A stretch of DNA of 64,000 bases from Sphingomonas sp. (GCF_019746665.1 NZ_JAIERS010000014.1:19015-83014), one strand, 5' to 3'; numbered from the stretch's first letter, positions 8,242-17,041 are shown. The notes: a model not told the origin generated them from the sequence alone. A program made the numbers and translations.

Positions 8242-10056
8242 ATGCCACCCGACACCCCGACCCGCGCCGAACCGCCGCTGCTGCCGACGCTCGCCCGTTT
8301 CCTCCCCTATCTGTGGCCGCGCGATCATCCGGGCTTGCGGCTGCGCATCATCGTCGCGCTGCTGCTCGTGATCGGTTCGAAGCTGGTGCAGGTCTATGGC
8401 GCGCCGTTCGCGCTGGCGGGCGTGGTCGATGGCATGGCGCGGGGCGAGCGCGGCGCCTTCGTGCTGATCGCCGCGCTCGCGCTCGGCTATGCGGCGGCGC
8501 GCTTCGGCAGCGTGTTGTTCGACAATCTGCGCAACGCGGTGTTTGAGCGCGTCGGGCAGGAAGCGACGCGGGCATTGGCGGTCAACGTCTTCAGCCATCT
8601 CCACCAGCTGTCGCTGCGGTTCCACCTCGAACGCCGCACGGGCGCCGTTTCCAAGGTGGTCGAGCGCGGCACCAAGAGCATCGACACGATGCTCTATTTC
8701 CTGCTGTTCAACATCGCGCCGACGGTGCTGGAATTGGTGCTGGTGCTGCAGATTTTCGGCAGCCGCTTCGGCGCCTGGCTGGTGATCGCGACGCTGGCGA
8801 TGGTCGGCAGCTACATCTGGTTCACCCGCGTTGTCACCGATTGGCGCAATGCCTTGCGCGCGCAGCTCAATGATCTCGATACCGGCGCCGTCGCGCATGC
8901 GGTCGATTCGCTGCTGAACTTCGAGACGGTCAAATATTTCAACGCCGAAAGCCGCGAGGCGGCGCGGTACGACCGGGCGATGGCGGCCTATGCCCGCGCG
9001 GCGGTGAAGAACGAAACCTCGCTCGCCTGGCTCAATATCGGGCAGAGCTTCATCACCAACGCGATGATGGCGATTGGCCTGGGCATCGTGATCTTCGGCT
9101 GGCGCGACGGGCGGTTCGACGCGGGCAGTGTCGTGCTGGTCTCGACATTGCTCGCGCAGTTATTCCGCCCGCTCGATTTGCTCGGCATGGTCTATCGCAC
9201 CGTGCGGCAGGGGGTGGTCGACATGGCGGCGATGTTCGACCTGATCGACGCCCCTGCCGAGATCACCGACGCCCCCGGCGCGCCGGCTTTGATGGTGCGC
9301 GCGGGGCATGTGCGGTTCGAAGGAGTCCACTTCGCTTATGATCCGGCGCGCCCGATTTTGAAGGGCATCGATCTCGACGTGCCCGCCGGCCACACCCTCG
9401 CGGTCGTCGGCCCTTCGGGCGCGGGCAAGTCGACGCTGGCGCGGCTGTTGTTCCGTTTTTACGATGTAAATGCCGGGCGGATCACCATCGACGGGCAGGA
9501 CATCGCCCAAGTGCAGCAAGAGACGCTGCGCGCGGCAATCGGCATCGTTCCGCAGGACACGGTGCTGTTCAACGACACGATCGGCTATAATATCGGCTAT
9601 GGCCGCGAGGGCGCCGCGCTCGCGGAGATCGAGCAGGCGGCGCGCGGCGCGGCGATCGCCGATTTCATCGCCCGCCAGCCCGGCGGCTATGACGCGCGCG
9701 TTGGCGAGCGCGGGCTGAAGCTGTCGGGCGGCGAGAAGCAACGCGTCGCGATCGCGCGCACCCTGCTCAAGAACCCGCCGATCTTGCTGCTCGACGAGGC
9801 AACCAGCGCGCTCGACAGCCGCACCGAGGCCGAAATCCAGGCAACGCTCGAGGCGATCAGCGCGCGGCGGACGACGATCGTAATCGCTCACCGTCTGTCG
9901 ACCGTGGTCAATGCCGACGAGATCGTCGTGCTCGACGGCGGCGTGGTGCGCGAACGCGGCACCCACGCCGCGCTGCTGCGGCTTGGCGGGCTTTACGCGG
10001 AAATGTGGAACCGCCAGGCACAGGAAAGCGCTGAACAGGCACTCGCCGCCGAATAA
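8242..10056 (+). CDS. Atm1-type ABC exporter (fused permease/ATPase)
   Basis: This is a 604-residue half-transporter with an N-terminal six-helix permease (about residues 30-310) and a C-terminal nucleotide-binding domain. The ATPase motifs are complete: Walker A GPSGAGKST (about 391), signature LSGGEKQRVAIARTLL (about 493) and Walker B ILLLDEATSALD, followed by the H-loop IVIAHRLSTV. The permease blocks SLRFHLERRTGAVSKVVERGTKSI and LNFETVKYFNAE are typical of the Atm1/HMT1 group. That group exports glutathione conjugates or sulfur species and protects against heavy metals in alphaproteobacteria. The substrate is inferred from family only. ATG 8242 follows AGGGGC; the upstream open frame overlaps the divergent small gene. 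Confidence 0.93.
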   Translation: MPPDTPTRAEPPLLPTLARFLPYLWPRDHPGLRLRIIVALLLVIGSKLVQVYGAPFALAGVVDGMARGERGAFVLIAALALGYAAARFGSVLFDNLRNAVFERVGQEATRALAVNVFSHLHQLSLRFHLERRTGAVSKVVERGTKSIDTMLYFLLFNIAPTVLELVLVLQIFGSRFGAWLVIATLAMVGSYIWFTRVVTDWRNALRAQLNDLDTGAVAHAVDSLLNFETVKYFNAESREAARYDRAMAAYARAAVKNETSLAWLNIGQSFITNAMMAIGLGIVIFGWRDGRFDAGSVVLVSTLLAQLFRPLDLLGMVYRTVRQGVVDMAAMFDLIDAPAEITDAPGAPALMVRAGHVRFEGVHFAYDPARPILKGIDLDVPAGHTLAVVGPSGAGKSTLARLLFRFYDVNAGRITIDGQDIAQVQQETLRAAIGIVPQDTVLFNDTIGYNIGYGREGAALAEIEQAARGAAIADFIARQPGGYDARVGERGLKLSGGEKQRVAIARTLLKNPPILLLDEATSALDSRTEAEIQATLEAISARRTTIVIAHRLSTVVNADEIVVLDGGVVRERGTHAALLRLGGLYAEMWNRQAQESAEQALAAE

Positions 10057-10080
10057 CGGCTGATGTCATTTCGATCGGAC

Positions 10081-10106
10081 CTGATGTTCATCAAGATGAA
10101 CATCAG
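10081..10106. promoter_or_regulatory. 26-bp near-continuous palindrome downstream of the ABC exporter
   Basis: A perfect 12-bp inverted repeat (arms CTGATGTTCATC / GATGAACATCAG) has only two bases (AA) between the arms. It lies 24 bases after the exporter stop and about 140 bases before the next gene. It is less GC-rich than its surroundings. There is no T tract, so it fits an operator better than an intrinsic terminator, although a hairpin at the exporter mRNA end is possible. Confidence 0.5.
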
Positions 10107-10248
10107 CTTTCGATGGCGTTCATCCTGCGTTTACAACCGACGAACCGTTTTTCTCTGCGATGAACGGAAGAACAAAGCCGCCGCTGGCGCGCTTCTTCCC
10201 ACGTCACTCCCGACGAACTGGCGTGGCACGATTCACAGGAGAATGATG

Positions 10249-10749
10249 ATGCGTAGCAAGATTTTGGTCGCCCTGGCCGCCGCGGGCCTGGTGAGCGGCG
10301 CGGCGATTGCCCAGACCACGGGCGGTGCGGGCTCGACGGGTTCGACGGGCTCCACCGGTTCGACCAGCAGCGATCAGACCGGCGCGAGTTCGGGTAGCAG
10401 CACCAGCGGCACGATGAGCAGCCAGTCGGACGATCAGCGCGGTCGCGGCAAGGCCAAGCGCGGCAAGCACGGCACGGGCTCGGGCAGCAGCACCTCGGGT
10501 GGCAACTACAACGACCCGAACGGGACGAGCAGCGGTACCGGCAACCAAAGCACGTCCGGCACCGATGCTTATGGATCGACCACTGGGCAGGGCACGGCTT
10601 CCGACCCCAAGGGCACCGCGTCGGGCACCACCACCGATCCGATGAGCGGCACGACCGGAACCACGGGAACCACCGGGACCACGGGTAGCGCCGGAACCAC
10701 CGGCAGCACGGGCTCATCCAGCTCCAGCAGCACGCCTACTCCGCGCTAA
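10249..10749 (+). CDS. Secreted low-complexity Gly/Ser/Thr-rich repeat protein
   Basis: The 166-residue product has a signal peptide (MRSKILVALAAAGLVSGAAIA, cleavage before QTTGG). The rest is almost all Gly, Ser and Thr, with GST tandem units near residues 27-40 and GTT units near residues 137-150. A basic patch, RGRGKAKRGKHG, sits in the middle. Such a chain is probably disordered and lies in the periplasm or outside the cell. Three ATG codons run in tandem (10243, 10246, 10249); the last has the best distance from the AGGAGA ribosome site. I do not recognise a family with a known job. A strong terminator follows. Confidence 0.7.
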   Translation: MRSKILVALAAAGLVSGAAIAQTTGGAGSTGSTGSTGSTSSDQTGASSGSSTSGTMSSQSDDQRGRGKAKRGKHGTGSGSSTSGGNYNDPNGTSSGTGNQSTSGTDAYGSTTGQGTASDPKGTASGTTTDPMSGTTGTTGTTGTTGSAGTTGSTGSSSSSSTPTPR

Positions 10750-10763
10750 TCGCCGAACGGTCT

Positions 10764-10797
10764 TTCGGGGGAAGATCGCTCTTCCCCCGAAGTTTTT
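10764..10797 (+). terminator. Rho-independent terminator
   Basis: A perfect 12-bp stem (TTCGGGGGAAGA / TCTTCCCCCGAA) closes a TCGC loop and is followed by TTTTT at 10793-10797. It lies 14 bases after the stop of the Gly/Ser/Thr-rich gene. The stem may also serve the converging PNPOx-like gene, whose stop is at 10802. Confidence 0.9.
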
Positions 10798-10801
10798 ATC
10801 T

Positions 10802-11383
10802 TCACGGCACCAGCCAGTGCGCCACCAACGTGCCGCTCGACCAGTCGAACCGCGCGCGACGGTGGCCCTCGGCGCTCAGCCAGAGCCAGTCAAGGCTGTG
10901 ATAGCGCACGATCAGCACAGCGAATTGATCTTCCGCCCCGGGCGAGAGCAAGGGCGCGGGCGGCGGCGTCGCGACGACGCTGCCCGGCGCCGGCTGAATG
11001 GCGTAGCAGGCGCGTGCCTGCGGCGCGCTGGCGAGCCAGGCGGCGCGGGTGTCGGCGCCGGTCAGCACCGTCGCCTCGCCCGCCAGCCGTAGCTGCAGCT
11101 TCGCCCCCGGATCATAACCATGAACCATGACGCGCGGATCGGCGGCGAGTTCGGCGATCTTCGCGCTACGGCGATCGGTGTGGAGCCGCAGTCGTCGCGC
11201 ATCCGGGTCGAAGGCGCGCAGCACCAGCGTGCGGACATCGGGCGCGCCATCGGCGGCGATGCTCGCCAGTTGCAGCGTTCGCCAAGGGCTCCGGCGATCG
11301 GCGACCGCGCGGCGCAGCAGGCGTTCGGCCTCGGCGAGCGCTTCGCCCAGATCGTCGGCGAAGGCGGGCCGGGCGGCGCTCAA
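10802..11383 (-). CDS. Pyridoxamine 5'-phosphate oxidase family protein
   Basis: The 193-residue product shows the split-barrel flavin-binding pattern of the PNPOx-like family: WRTLQLASIAADGAPDVRTLVLRAFD near residues 30-55, LHTDRRSAKIAELAADPRV, and a C-terminal WLWLSAEGHRRARFDW. It is shorter and more divergent than true PdxH, and the PdxH C-terminal signature is absent. A general FMN- or F420-type oxidoreductase role is therefore more likely than vitamin B6 salvage. I place the start at the TTG (11383), which overlaps the TlpA-like gene stop (TTGA). The upstream open frame runs inside that gene. The two are probably one transcript. Confidence 0.8.
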   Translation of the reverse strand: MSAARPAFADDLGEALAEAERLLRRAVADRRSPWRTLQLASIAADGAPDVRTLVLRAFDPDARRLRLHTDRRSAKIAELAADPRVMVHGYDPGAKLQLRLAGEATVLTGADTRAAWLASAPQARACYAIQPAPGSVVATPPPAPLLSPGAEDQFAVLIVRYHSLDWLWLSAEGHRRARFDWSSGTLVAHWLVP

Positions 11384-11964
11384 CGTGCTTCGGCGAGGAG
11401 CTTCGCCGTTTCGGCGCTCGTCCAGTCGCGCTCGCCCGAGGTGCGCCACACCTCATTGCCCTGCGAATCATAGAGGATCGTCGTTGGCAGGTTGACCCCC
11501 ATGCCGCCGCTGATCTTGGCCTGATCGTCGTAGAGCGGCGGCAGGTTCTTGATGCCGCGCGCCTCCAGGAACGGCTTCACCTTGGCGAGCCCTTCGAGAT
11601 CCTGGCTCACCGCGATCACGCGCAGGCCGCCGGGCGCCTTGCCGGCGAGCGTATCGAGCTGGGGCAATTCCTTCACACACGGCGCGCACCACGTCGCCCA
11701 GAGATTGAGCAGCATCGGCCGCCCCAGGAAGCTGTTGAGCGGCACATAAGCGCCCTTCGCGTCCTGCACCGCATAGGTCGGCAGCCCCTGCCCCTTATGG
11801 CTGCGGTCAATCGCGCCGGCCGCCATTTTCGCCACGGGCTTCGCGCCAGCGGGCATTTCAGCCGAGTTGGTGATGGTGACCTCGGACGCTTGTGACTGGG
11901 GCGCGGATTGCCTATCGCACGCGCCGAGCAGCAGGATCGGGAGACAGAAGATCAAGCGCGACAC
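11380..11964 (-). CDS. TlpA-like thioredoxin-fold lipoprotein
   Basis: The 194-residue product is a predicted lipoprotein (LLLGAC, acylated Cys16) with a Redoxin/AhpC-TSA-type thioredoxin domain from about residue 60. The redox motif WCAPC is at residues 92-96, and the cis-proline region is NLPTTILYD. TlpA/ResA-type proteins reduce disulfides in the periplasm, for example during cytochrome maturation; the partner here is unknown. The GTG at 11964 was chosen because GGAG lies six bases upstream and it gives a clean lipoprotein signal. The ATG at 11982 would overlap argH on the other strand. The gene is divergent from argH with only 16 bases between starts. Confidence 0.88.
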   Translation of the reverse strand: MSRLIFCLPILLLGACDRQSAPQSQASEVTITNSAEMPAGAKPVAKMAAGAIDRSHKGQGLPTYAVQDAKGAYVPLNSFLGRPMLLNLWATWCAPCVKELPQLDTLAGKAPGGLRVIAVSQDLEGLAKVKPFLEARGIKNLPPLYDDQAKISGGMGVNLPTTILYDSQGNEVWRTSGERDWTSAETAKLLAEAR

Positions 11965-11980
11965 CGAAAGCTCCAATGCC

Positions 11981-13360
11981 ATGTGGGGCGGCCGCTTCGC
12001 CGAGGGGCCCGCCGCGGTGATGCGCGAGATAAACGCCTCGATCCCCTTCGACAAGCGACTGTGGCGGCAGGACTTGCGCGCCAGCCGGGCGCATGCGGCG
12101 ATGCTCGCCAAACAGGGCATTATCGGCACGGAAGATGCCGCCGCGATCGACGCCGGGCTGGAAGCGGTCGGCGCCGATTACGCGGCGCATGGCGTCCCCG
12201 AGGACCTGGCGCTCGAGGACATTCACATGCTCACCGAGGCGCGGCTCGCCGAGAAGATCGGCACGGTCGCGGGCCGGCTGCACACCGCGCGCTCGCGTAA
12301 CGACCAGGTCGCGACCGATTTCCGGCTATGGGTGCGCGACGCGATCGATCAGGTCGCGATGGCGCTCGGTGGGCTGCAGGACGCGCTGATCGCCCGCGCC
12401 GAGGACCATGCCGACAGCGTGATGCCCGGCTTCACCCATCTGCAGAGCGCGCAGCCGGTGACGCTGGGCCACCATCTGATGGCCTATCATGAGATGATCG
12501 CGCGCGACCGCCGCCGCTTCGCCGACGCCCGCGCGCGCCTGAACGAGTGCCCGCTGGGCGCCGCCGCGCTCGCCGGCACGGGCTTCCCGATCGATCGCCA
12601 CGCGACCGCGGCGGCGCTGGGCTTCGATCGCCCGACGCGCAATTCGCTCGATTCGGTGTCGGACCGCGATTTCGCGCTCGATTATCTGATGGCGGCAACC
12701 CAGTGCGCGCTGCACCTGTCGCGTCTGGCCGAGGAGTTCATCAACTGGGCGTCGCAGCCCTTCGGCTTCGTCGCCTTGAGCGATCAATGGTCGACCGGCA
12801 GCTCGATCATGCCGCAAAAGCGCAATCCCGACGCCGCCGAGCTGGTGCGCGGGCATAGCGGGCGGATCGCCGGGTGCATGATGGCGCTCACCATGACGAT
12901 GAAGGGCCTACCGCTCGCTTATTCCAAGGACATGCAGGATGATAAGCCGCCGGTGTTCGAAGCGCACGACCTGCTCGGCCTGTCGATCGCGGCGATGACC
13001 GGGATGGTGCGAAGCGCCACCTTCCGCACCGATCGGATGCGCGCGCTGGCCGAATCGGGCTTCGCGACCGCGACCGACCTCGCCGACTGGCTGGTCCGCG
13101 AGGGCGGCCTGCCGTTTCGTGAGGCGCATCACGTCACCGGCCGCGCGGTGAAGCTGGCGGAAGCGCAAGGCGTGCGGCTCGATCAGCTCGACATCGGGTC
13201 GCTGCGGGCGATTGACTCGCGCATCGACGAGCGGGTCTATGCGGTGCTGAGCGTTGACGCCTCGGTCGCGAGCCGCACCAGTTTCGGCGGCACCGCGCCG
13301 GTTCGGGTGCGCGAAGCGATCGCCGCGGCGAAGGCGGCACGGGCGGGAGAAGAAGCATGA
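11981..13360 (+). CDS. argH: Argininosuccinate lyase
   Basis: ArgH splits argininosuccinate to arginine and fumarate, the last step of arginine synthesis. The 459-residue product begins [10 protein letters not shown] as in the family. It carries [13 protein letters not shown] (about residues 101-113), the [13 protein letters not shown] block and the fumarate-lyase signature [12 protein letters not shown] (about 273-284), whose Ser is the catalytic residue. The ATG at 11981 gives the canonical N-terminus; an upstream open frame to 11867 lies antisense to the TlpA-like gene and is rejected. It overlaps the downstream lipoprotein gene by ATGA. Confidence 0.97.
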   Translation: MWGGRFAEGPAAVMREINASIPFDKRLWRQDLRASRAHAAMLAKQGIIGTEDAAAIDAGLEAVGADYAAHGVPEDLALEDIHMLTEARLAEKIGTVAGRLHTARSRNDQVATDFRLWVRDAIDQVAMALGGLQDALIARAEDHADSVMPGFTHLQSAQPVTLGHHLMAYHEMIARDRRRFADARARLNECPLGAAALAGTGFPIDRHATAAALGFDRPTRNSLDSVSDRDFALDYLMAATQCALHLSRLAEEFINWASQPFGFVALSDQWSTGSSIMPQKRNPDAAELVRGHSGRIAGCMMALTMTMKGLPLAYSKDMQDDKPPVFEAHDLLGLSIAAMTGMVRSATFRTDRMRALAESGFATATDLADWLVREGGLPFREAHHVTGRAVKLAEAQGVRLDQLDIGSLRAIDSRIDERVYAVLSVDASVASRTSFGGTAPVRVREAIAAAKAARAGEEA

Positions 13361-13590
13361 AACGCGCGCTGCTGCTGATCGCGCTGAGCCTTGCCGGGTG
13401 CGGCACCAATAATGGCGTGCGCCCGCTGGAGGGCAAGGCGCTGCCGGTCGCGCCCTATGGCGCGCAGGCGCAACCCACGCCCGCCGAGCTGCTGACCCCC
13501 GCGCCCCAGGCACGGCCGCAGCGCTCGAACGAGTTGCTCAAAACCTCCGAAGCGCGCCGGCAGGACGAGTTCGACCTGCCGCCGAATTGA
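13357..13590 (+). CDS. Small lipoprotein between argH and lysA (LptM-like position)
   Basis: The 77-residue product has a short lipoprotein signal ([15 protein letters not shown], acylated Cys15), followed by a proline-rich, unstructured chain ending in EFDLPPN. Small lipoproteins immediately upstream of lysA are common in proteobacteria, and those of the YifL/LptM type help assemble the LPS transporter LptDE. The present sequence lacks the usual GQKGPLYLP-like stretch after the cysteine, so LptM identity rests on gene position and not on motif. Its start overlaps the argH stop. Confidence 0.75.
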   Translation: MKRALLLIALSLAGCGTNNGVRPLEGKALPVAPYGAQAQPTPAELLTPAPQARPQRSNELLKTSEARRQDEFDLPPN

Positions 13591-13623
13591 CGTCGCGATG
13601 CACCCTGCCATGATCCTTCCAAC

Positions 13624-13722
13624 CTTCCCCGGCGAAGGCCGGGGCCTAGTCGCGCCTCGACAGCTTCGTCGCCCTCGGCCCGCCACCGTCCGGCAGCTGG
13701 GCCCCGGCTTTCGCCGGGGAAG
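13624..13722. repeat. Inverted pair of GC-rich REP-type palindromes
   Basis: Two 23-bp palindromic units face each other, one at 13624-13646 and one at 13700-13722. The right unit is the reverse complement of the left with one mismatch. Each unit itself folds as CCCCGGC/GCCGGGG around a 4-base loop. They fill the gap between the small lipoprotein gene and lysA. A further copy of the core lies at 16964, so this is a dispersed intergenic repeat. Confidence 0.85.
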
Positions 13723-13752
13723 AGGTTAAGGGACGAGTACAGGACCCCCATC

Positions 13753-15009
13753 TTGGACCATTTCACCTATCGCGACGGCGCCCTGTGGTGCGAGGACGTG
13801 CCGCTGGCGCGCATCGCCGAGGAAGTCGGCACGCCCGTCTATGTCTATTCGACCGCGACGCTTCGGCGCCACGCCGAGGTGTTTCACGCGGGGCTGACCG
13901 CCGTGCCGGGCGCGCACCTGGCGTTCGCGGTGAAGGCCAACCCCAATCTCGCCGTGCTGCGGGTGCTGGCGCAGGCGGGCTATGGCGCGGACATCGTCTC
14001 CGGCGGGGAACTCGCGCGCGCGCTGGCGGCGGGGATGGCGCCGGCCGACATCGTCTTCTCGGGCGTCGGCAAGCGCCGTGACGAGCTTGAAGCCGGGCTC
14101 GACGCCGGCATTGGTCAGTTCAACATCGAGCTGGAGGAAGAAGGCGCCGTCCTCGCGGAACTCGCCGCCGCGCGCGGCCAGGTCGCGCAGGCGGTGCTGC
14201 GGGTGAACCCCGATGTCGATGCCCGCACCCACGCCAAAATTTCGACCGGCAAGGCCGAGAACAAGTTCGGCGTGCCGATCGATCAAGCCCCGGCGATCTT
14301 CGCGCGGCTCGCCGGGCGCCCGGGGCTGGCGCTGCGCGGGGTCGCGATCCATATCGGCAGCCAGCTGCAGACGCTCGAGCCGCTCGAGGCCGCCTACCGC
14401 CGGATCGGCGCGCTGGTGGCGCAGCTGCGCGCGGCGGGCCATGCGATCAGCCATGTCGATCTGGGTGGCGGGCTGGGCGTGCCCTACCGCGCGGGGGACG
14501 CTTATCCCAGCCCTGCCGAGCTTGGCGCGATGGTCGCGCGCGTCACCGCCGATTGGGGCGTGACGCTGATGTTCGAGCCCGGGCGGGTGATCGTCGGCAA
14601 TGCCGGAGTGCTGCTCACGCGGGTGCTGTGGGTGAAGCCGGGGGTGGTCCATCCGCATGTGATCGTCGATGCGGCGATGAACGACCTCGCCCGCCCCGCG
14701 CTCTACGACGCCTGGCACGATTTCGCCGCCGTCGCCCCGAGCGGCGCACGGATGACCGCCAACATCGCCGGCCCGGTGTGCGAAAGCGGCGACACCTTCG
14801 CCGTCGCGCGCGAGATCGACGCGGTGGCGCGCGGCGACCTCGCCGTATTCCGCACCGCGGGCGCTTACGGCGCGACGATGGCCTCCACCTATAACAGCCG
14901 CGCGCTGGTGCCCGAGGTGCTGGTGTCGGGCGATCGCTACGCGGTGGTCGCCGATCGCATCGCCCCCGCGACGATCCTCGCCGCCGAGCGCGTGCCCGAA
15001 TGGCTGTGA
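13753..15009 (+). CDS. lysA: Diaminopimelate decarboxylase
   Basis: LysA decarboxylates meso-diaminopimelate to lysine, the last step of the pathway. The 418-residue product has the alanine-racemase-like barrel with PLP lysine K61 (FAVKANPN). It also has the glycine-rich phosphate site [18 protein letters not shown], the EPGR motif near residue 276, and the C-terminal GPVCESGD (Cys near 342) and YNSR motifs. The start is a TTG at 13753 (MDHFTYRDG), which matches the usual N-terminus of sphingomonad LysA. It overlaps the next gene by 10 bases. Confidence 0.96.
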   Translation: MDHFTYRDGALWCEDVPLARIAEEVGTPVYVYSTATLRRHAEVFHAGLTAVPGAHLAFAVKANPNLAVLRVLAQAGYGADIVSGGELARALAAGMAPADIVFSGVGKRRDELEAGLDAGIGQFNIELEEEGAVLAELAAARGQVAQAVLRVNPDVDARTHAKISTGKAENKFGVPIDQAPAIFARLAGRPGLALRGVAIHIGSQLQTLEPLEAAYRRIGALVAQLRAAGHAISHVDLGGGLGVPYRAGDAYPSPAELGAMVARVTADWGVTLMFEPGRVIVGNAGVLLTRVLWVKPGVVHPHVIVDAAMNDLARPALYDAWHDFAAVAPSGARMTANIAGPVCESGDTFAVAREIDAVARGDLAVFRTAGAYGATMASTYNSRALVPEVLVSGDRYAVVADRIAPATILAAERVPEWL

Positions 15010-15776
15010 GCCTGCACAGCCTGCCGATCTTCGTCCGGCTAGCCGGGCGGCCGGTGGTGCTGCTTGGGCAAGGCGAGGCGGCCGAGGCCAAGCGCCGGCT
15101 GCTCGACCGCGCCGGGGCGGTGATCGTGGAAGAGGCGGACGCGGCGCGGCTCGCGATCGTCGCGATCGAGGATGCAGCGGAAGCCGAAGCGGCCGCGCAC
15201 GCGCTGAAAGCACAAGGCCTGCTGGTGAACGTCGTCGATCGCCCGGCCTTGTGCGATTACACCCTGCCCGCGATCGTCGATCGCGCGCCGGTGCTGGTCG
15301 CGATCGGCACCGGCGGCGCTTCGGCGGGGCTAGCCGCCGCATTGCGCCAACGGCTGGAGGCATTGCTGCCGAGTTCGCTCGGGAAGCTCGCCGACGCGCT
15401 CAGCGGCGCCCGCGCGAAACTGCGCGCGCGCTTCCCGGACCCTGCCGAGCGCCGCCGCGCGCTCGGCGCCGCGCTCGCCCCGGGCGGACAACTCGATCCG
15501 CTGGGGATCGCGGCGGACGTCGATTTCTGGCTAGACGATTATGTCGCGGGGCCAGGGCGCGACCTGTTCACGATGCGCCTTACGTCGCCCGACCCCGACG
15601 ATCTGACGCTGCGCCGCGCGCGCCACCTCGCGCTTGCCGACCGCGTGTATCACACCGCGCGCGTGCCGGCGGCGATCCTCGACCGCGCCCGCGCCGATGC
15701 CGAACGCATCCTGGCCGATACCGCGCCCGACAATGATTTGCCGGGCCTCTCCGTGTTCGTGGATTACGCGCCATGA
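15000..15776 (+). CDS. Siroheme synthase-like protein (precorrin-2 dehydrogenase/ferrochelatase type)
   Basis: The 258-residue product resembles the N-terminal half of CysG/Met8, which oxidises precorrin-2 and inserts iron to make siroheme. It has the LHSLPIFVRLAGRPVVLLGQGEAAEAKRRLL start (family form: FLxLxGRxVLVVGGGxVA), NVVDRPALCDYTLPAIVDR and VAIGTGGASAGLAAALRQRLE. The NAD site is degenerate: the usual GGG is GQG. The methyltransferase half is absent, and no other sulfate-reduction gene is nearby. The part after residue 190 (DPDDLTLRRARHLALADRVYHT) resembles the start of a methyltransferase-linker domain. It overlaps lysA and zntB. Confidence 0.85.
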   Translation: MAVSLHSLPIFVRLAGRPVVLLGQGEAAEAKRRLLDRAGAVIVEEADAARLAIVAIEDAAEAEAAAHALKAQGLLVNVVDRPALCDYTLPAIVDRAPVLVAIGTGGASAGLAAALRQRLEALLPSSLGKLADALSGARAKLRARFPDPAERRRALGAALAPGGQLDPLGIAADVDFWLDDYVAGPGRDLFTMRLTSPDPDDLTLRRARHLALADRVYHTARVPAAILDRARADAERILADTAPDNDLPGLSVFVDYAP

Positions 15777-16723
15777 GCGGCTTCGCCTTTTGCGTCTGCG
15801 GCGCCCGCGTCACCGCGCTCGCGCCCAAGCAGGCGGTGACCGAGTCGGGTGAATTGGTGTGGATTCACCTCACCAGTTCGAACGAAGAAGCCGAGGCCTG
15901 GCTGCGCGGCGACGCGGGGCTGCCGGACTATATCGTCGAATCGCTGATCGCCGCCGAAACCCGCCCGCGCTGCGACCAGATTGGCGAGGGCGCCCTGCTC
16001 AACCTGCGCGGCCGATCGAGCGACGCGATGCCGATGTCCGATCCGCTCGCCTCGGTCCGCATCTGGGCGACGGCGGGGCGGGTGATCTCGGTCACCCGCC
16101 GGCCGCTCACGGCGGTAAAGCTGGTGTGCGACCTGGTGAAGGCGGGCAAGGTTCATGATCCGGGCGATCTGATCGCCGAGTTCGCGGTGGCGATCACCGA
16201 GGAGCTCGATCCCGATGTCGCCGATCTGGGCGATCAGCTCGACGATTGCGAAGCGATGCTCGATCCGGGGATGGTGTTCGAGCTGCGCCGCACCGTGACG
16301 CGCGTGCGCAGCCAGGCGATCGGCTATCGCCGCTTCCTGAGCCCGCAGCGCGCGACGCTGGAAAAGCTGGCGGCGCTGCCGGTCGGCTGGCTGCGCGATG
16401 ACGACCGGCTGCACCTGGTCGCCGCCGCCGATCGCGCCGCGCGCATGGCCGAAGAGCTGGAGGCGATCCGCGAACGCGCCGCCCTGACGCACGAAGCGCT
16501 CACCGACCTCCGCGCCGAACAAATCGACGCGCGCGCGCTGATCATCTCGATCGTCGCGATGGTGTTCCTGCCGCTCACTTTCCTCACCGGGCTGCTGGGG
16601 ATGAATGTGAAGGGCATCCCCTATGCCGAACGTCCCTGGGCGTTTGACGGGGTGGTCGCGGTGTGCGTGGTGCTGGCGGTGGGGATTACGCTGTTCTTCG
16701 TGGCCCGGCGGTGGTTCCGGTAG
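15773..16723 (+). CDS. ZntB/CorA-family divalent cation transporter
   Basis: The 316-residue product has a large acidic cytoplasmic domain and two C-terminal membrane helices (about residues 255-275 and 290-312). The CorA-family signature GMN lies at the end of the first helix (LTGLLGMNVKGIPY, about 276-278). The N-terminal VWIHLTSSNEEAEAWLR and LLNLRG blocks fit the ZntB branch, which moves zinc, rather than magnesium-transporting CorA. The cation is inferred from family. It starts inside the stop of the siroheme gene (ATGA) and ends a run of five touching or nearly touching genes from argH. Confidence 0.9.
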   Translation: MSGFAFCVCGARVTALAPKQAVTESGELVWIHLTSSNEEAEAWLRGDAGLPDYIVESLIAAETRPRCDQIGEGALLNLRGRSSDAMPMSDPLASVRIWATAGRVISVTRRPLTAVKLVCDLVKAGKVHDPGDLIAEFAVAITEELDPDVADLGDQLDDCEAMLDPGMVFELRRTVTRVRSQAIGYRRFLSPQRATLEKLAALPVGWLRDDDRLHLVAAADRAARMAEELEAIRERAALTHEALTDLRAEQIDARALIISIVAMVFLPLTFLTGLLGMNVKGIPYAERPWAFDGVVAVCVVLAVGITLFFVARRWFR

Positions 16724-16729
16724 CAAGCG

Positions 16730-17041
16730 CCTCCCCTGTAAGGGGAGGTGGCATTCGCCTCAGCGACTGACGGAGGGGTGTCCCCGGCGAATAGAGGGCG
16801 ATACCCCTCCACCGCCCTGTGGGCGGTCCCAGTTTTGGGTTGACCGTGCCCCGCACGGTCAAGGATCGTCCGGGGGACGATCCGACCCAAAACTCCCTTG
16901 CAGGAGAGGCGCTTTACGGTGAACTCCGGCTCAGTTTGATCACAAACAGCACTCATGCACGTCGCCCCGGCGAAAGCCGGGGCCTGGCTGCCTTGCGGCG
17001 GAAGAACAAGAAGCCAAGCCCCGGCTCGGGGACCGGGGCGA
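16730..17041. repeat. Cluster of palindromic intergenic repeats
   Basis: The 356-bp gap between the converging ZntB-like and aminotransferase genes is almost entirely palindromic. It holds CCTCCCC/GGGGAGG with a TGTAA loop (16730-16748), ACCGCCC/GGGCGGT (16811-16827), the three-way structure at 16831-16894, and a GCCCCGGC/GCCGGGGC hairpin with a GAAA loop (16964-16983). The last belongs to a larger imperfect palindrome reaching about 17041. No reading frame here is credible. The stems could act as bidirectional terminators for both genes. Confidence 0.8.
16831..16894. repeat. 64-nt three-way-junction palindrome
   Basis: An outer 10-bp stem (AGTTTTGGGT / ACCCAAAACT) encloses two perfect hairpins. 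The first is TTGACCGTGC/GCACGGTCAA with a 3-nt loop, and the second is GGATCGTCC/GGACGATCC with a GGG loop. The outer arm abuts the first hairpin with essentially no spacer, and a single G follows the second. The design folds as a Y on either strand. Confidence 0.8.

Noticed and set aside
8177..8371. Open frames upstream of or inside the ABC exporter start
   Set aside because: They overlap the exporter and lack ribosome sites; the ATG at 8242 with AGGGGC is better.
11867..11980. An N-terminal extension of argH
   Set aside because: It would overlap the start of the divergent TlpA-like gene and is absent from the usual MWGGRF N-terminus.
13591..17041. CRISPR array suspected from repeated GC-rich palindromes
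   Set aside because: The repeats are few, irregularly spaced and inverted, with no unique spacers and no cas genes.
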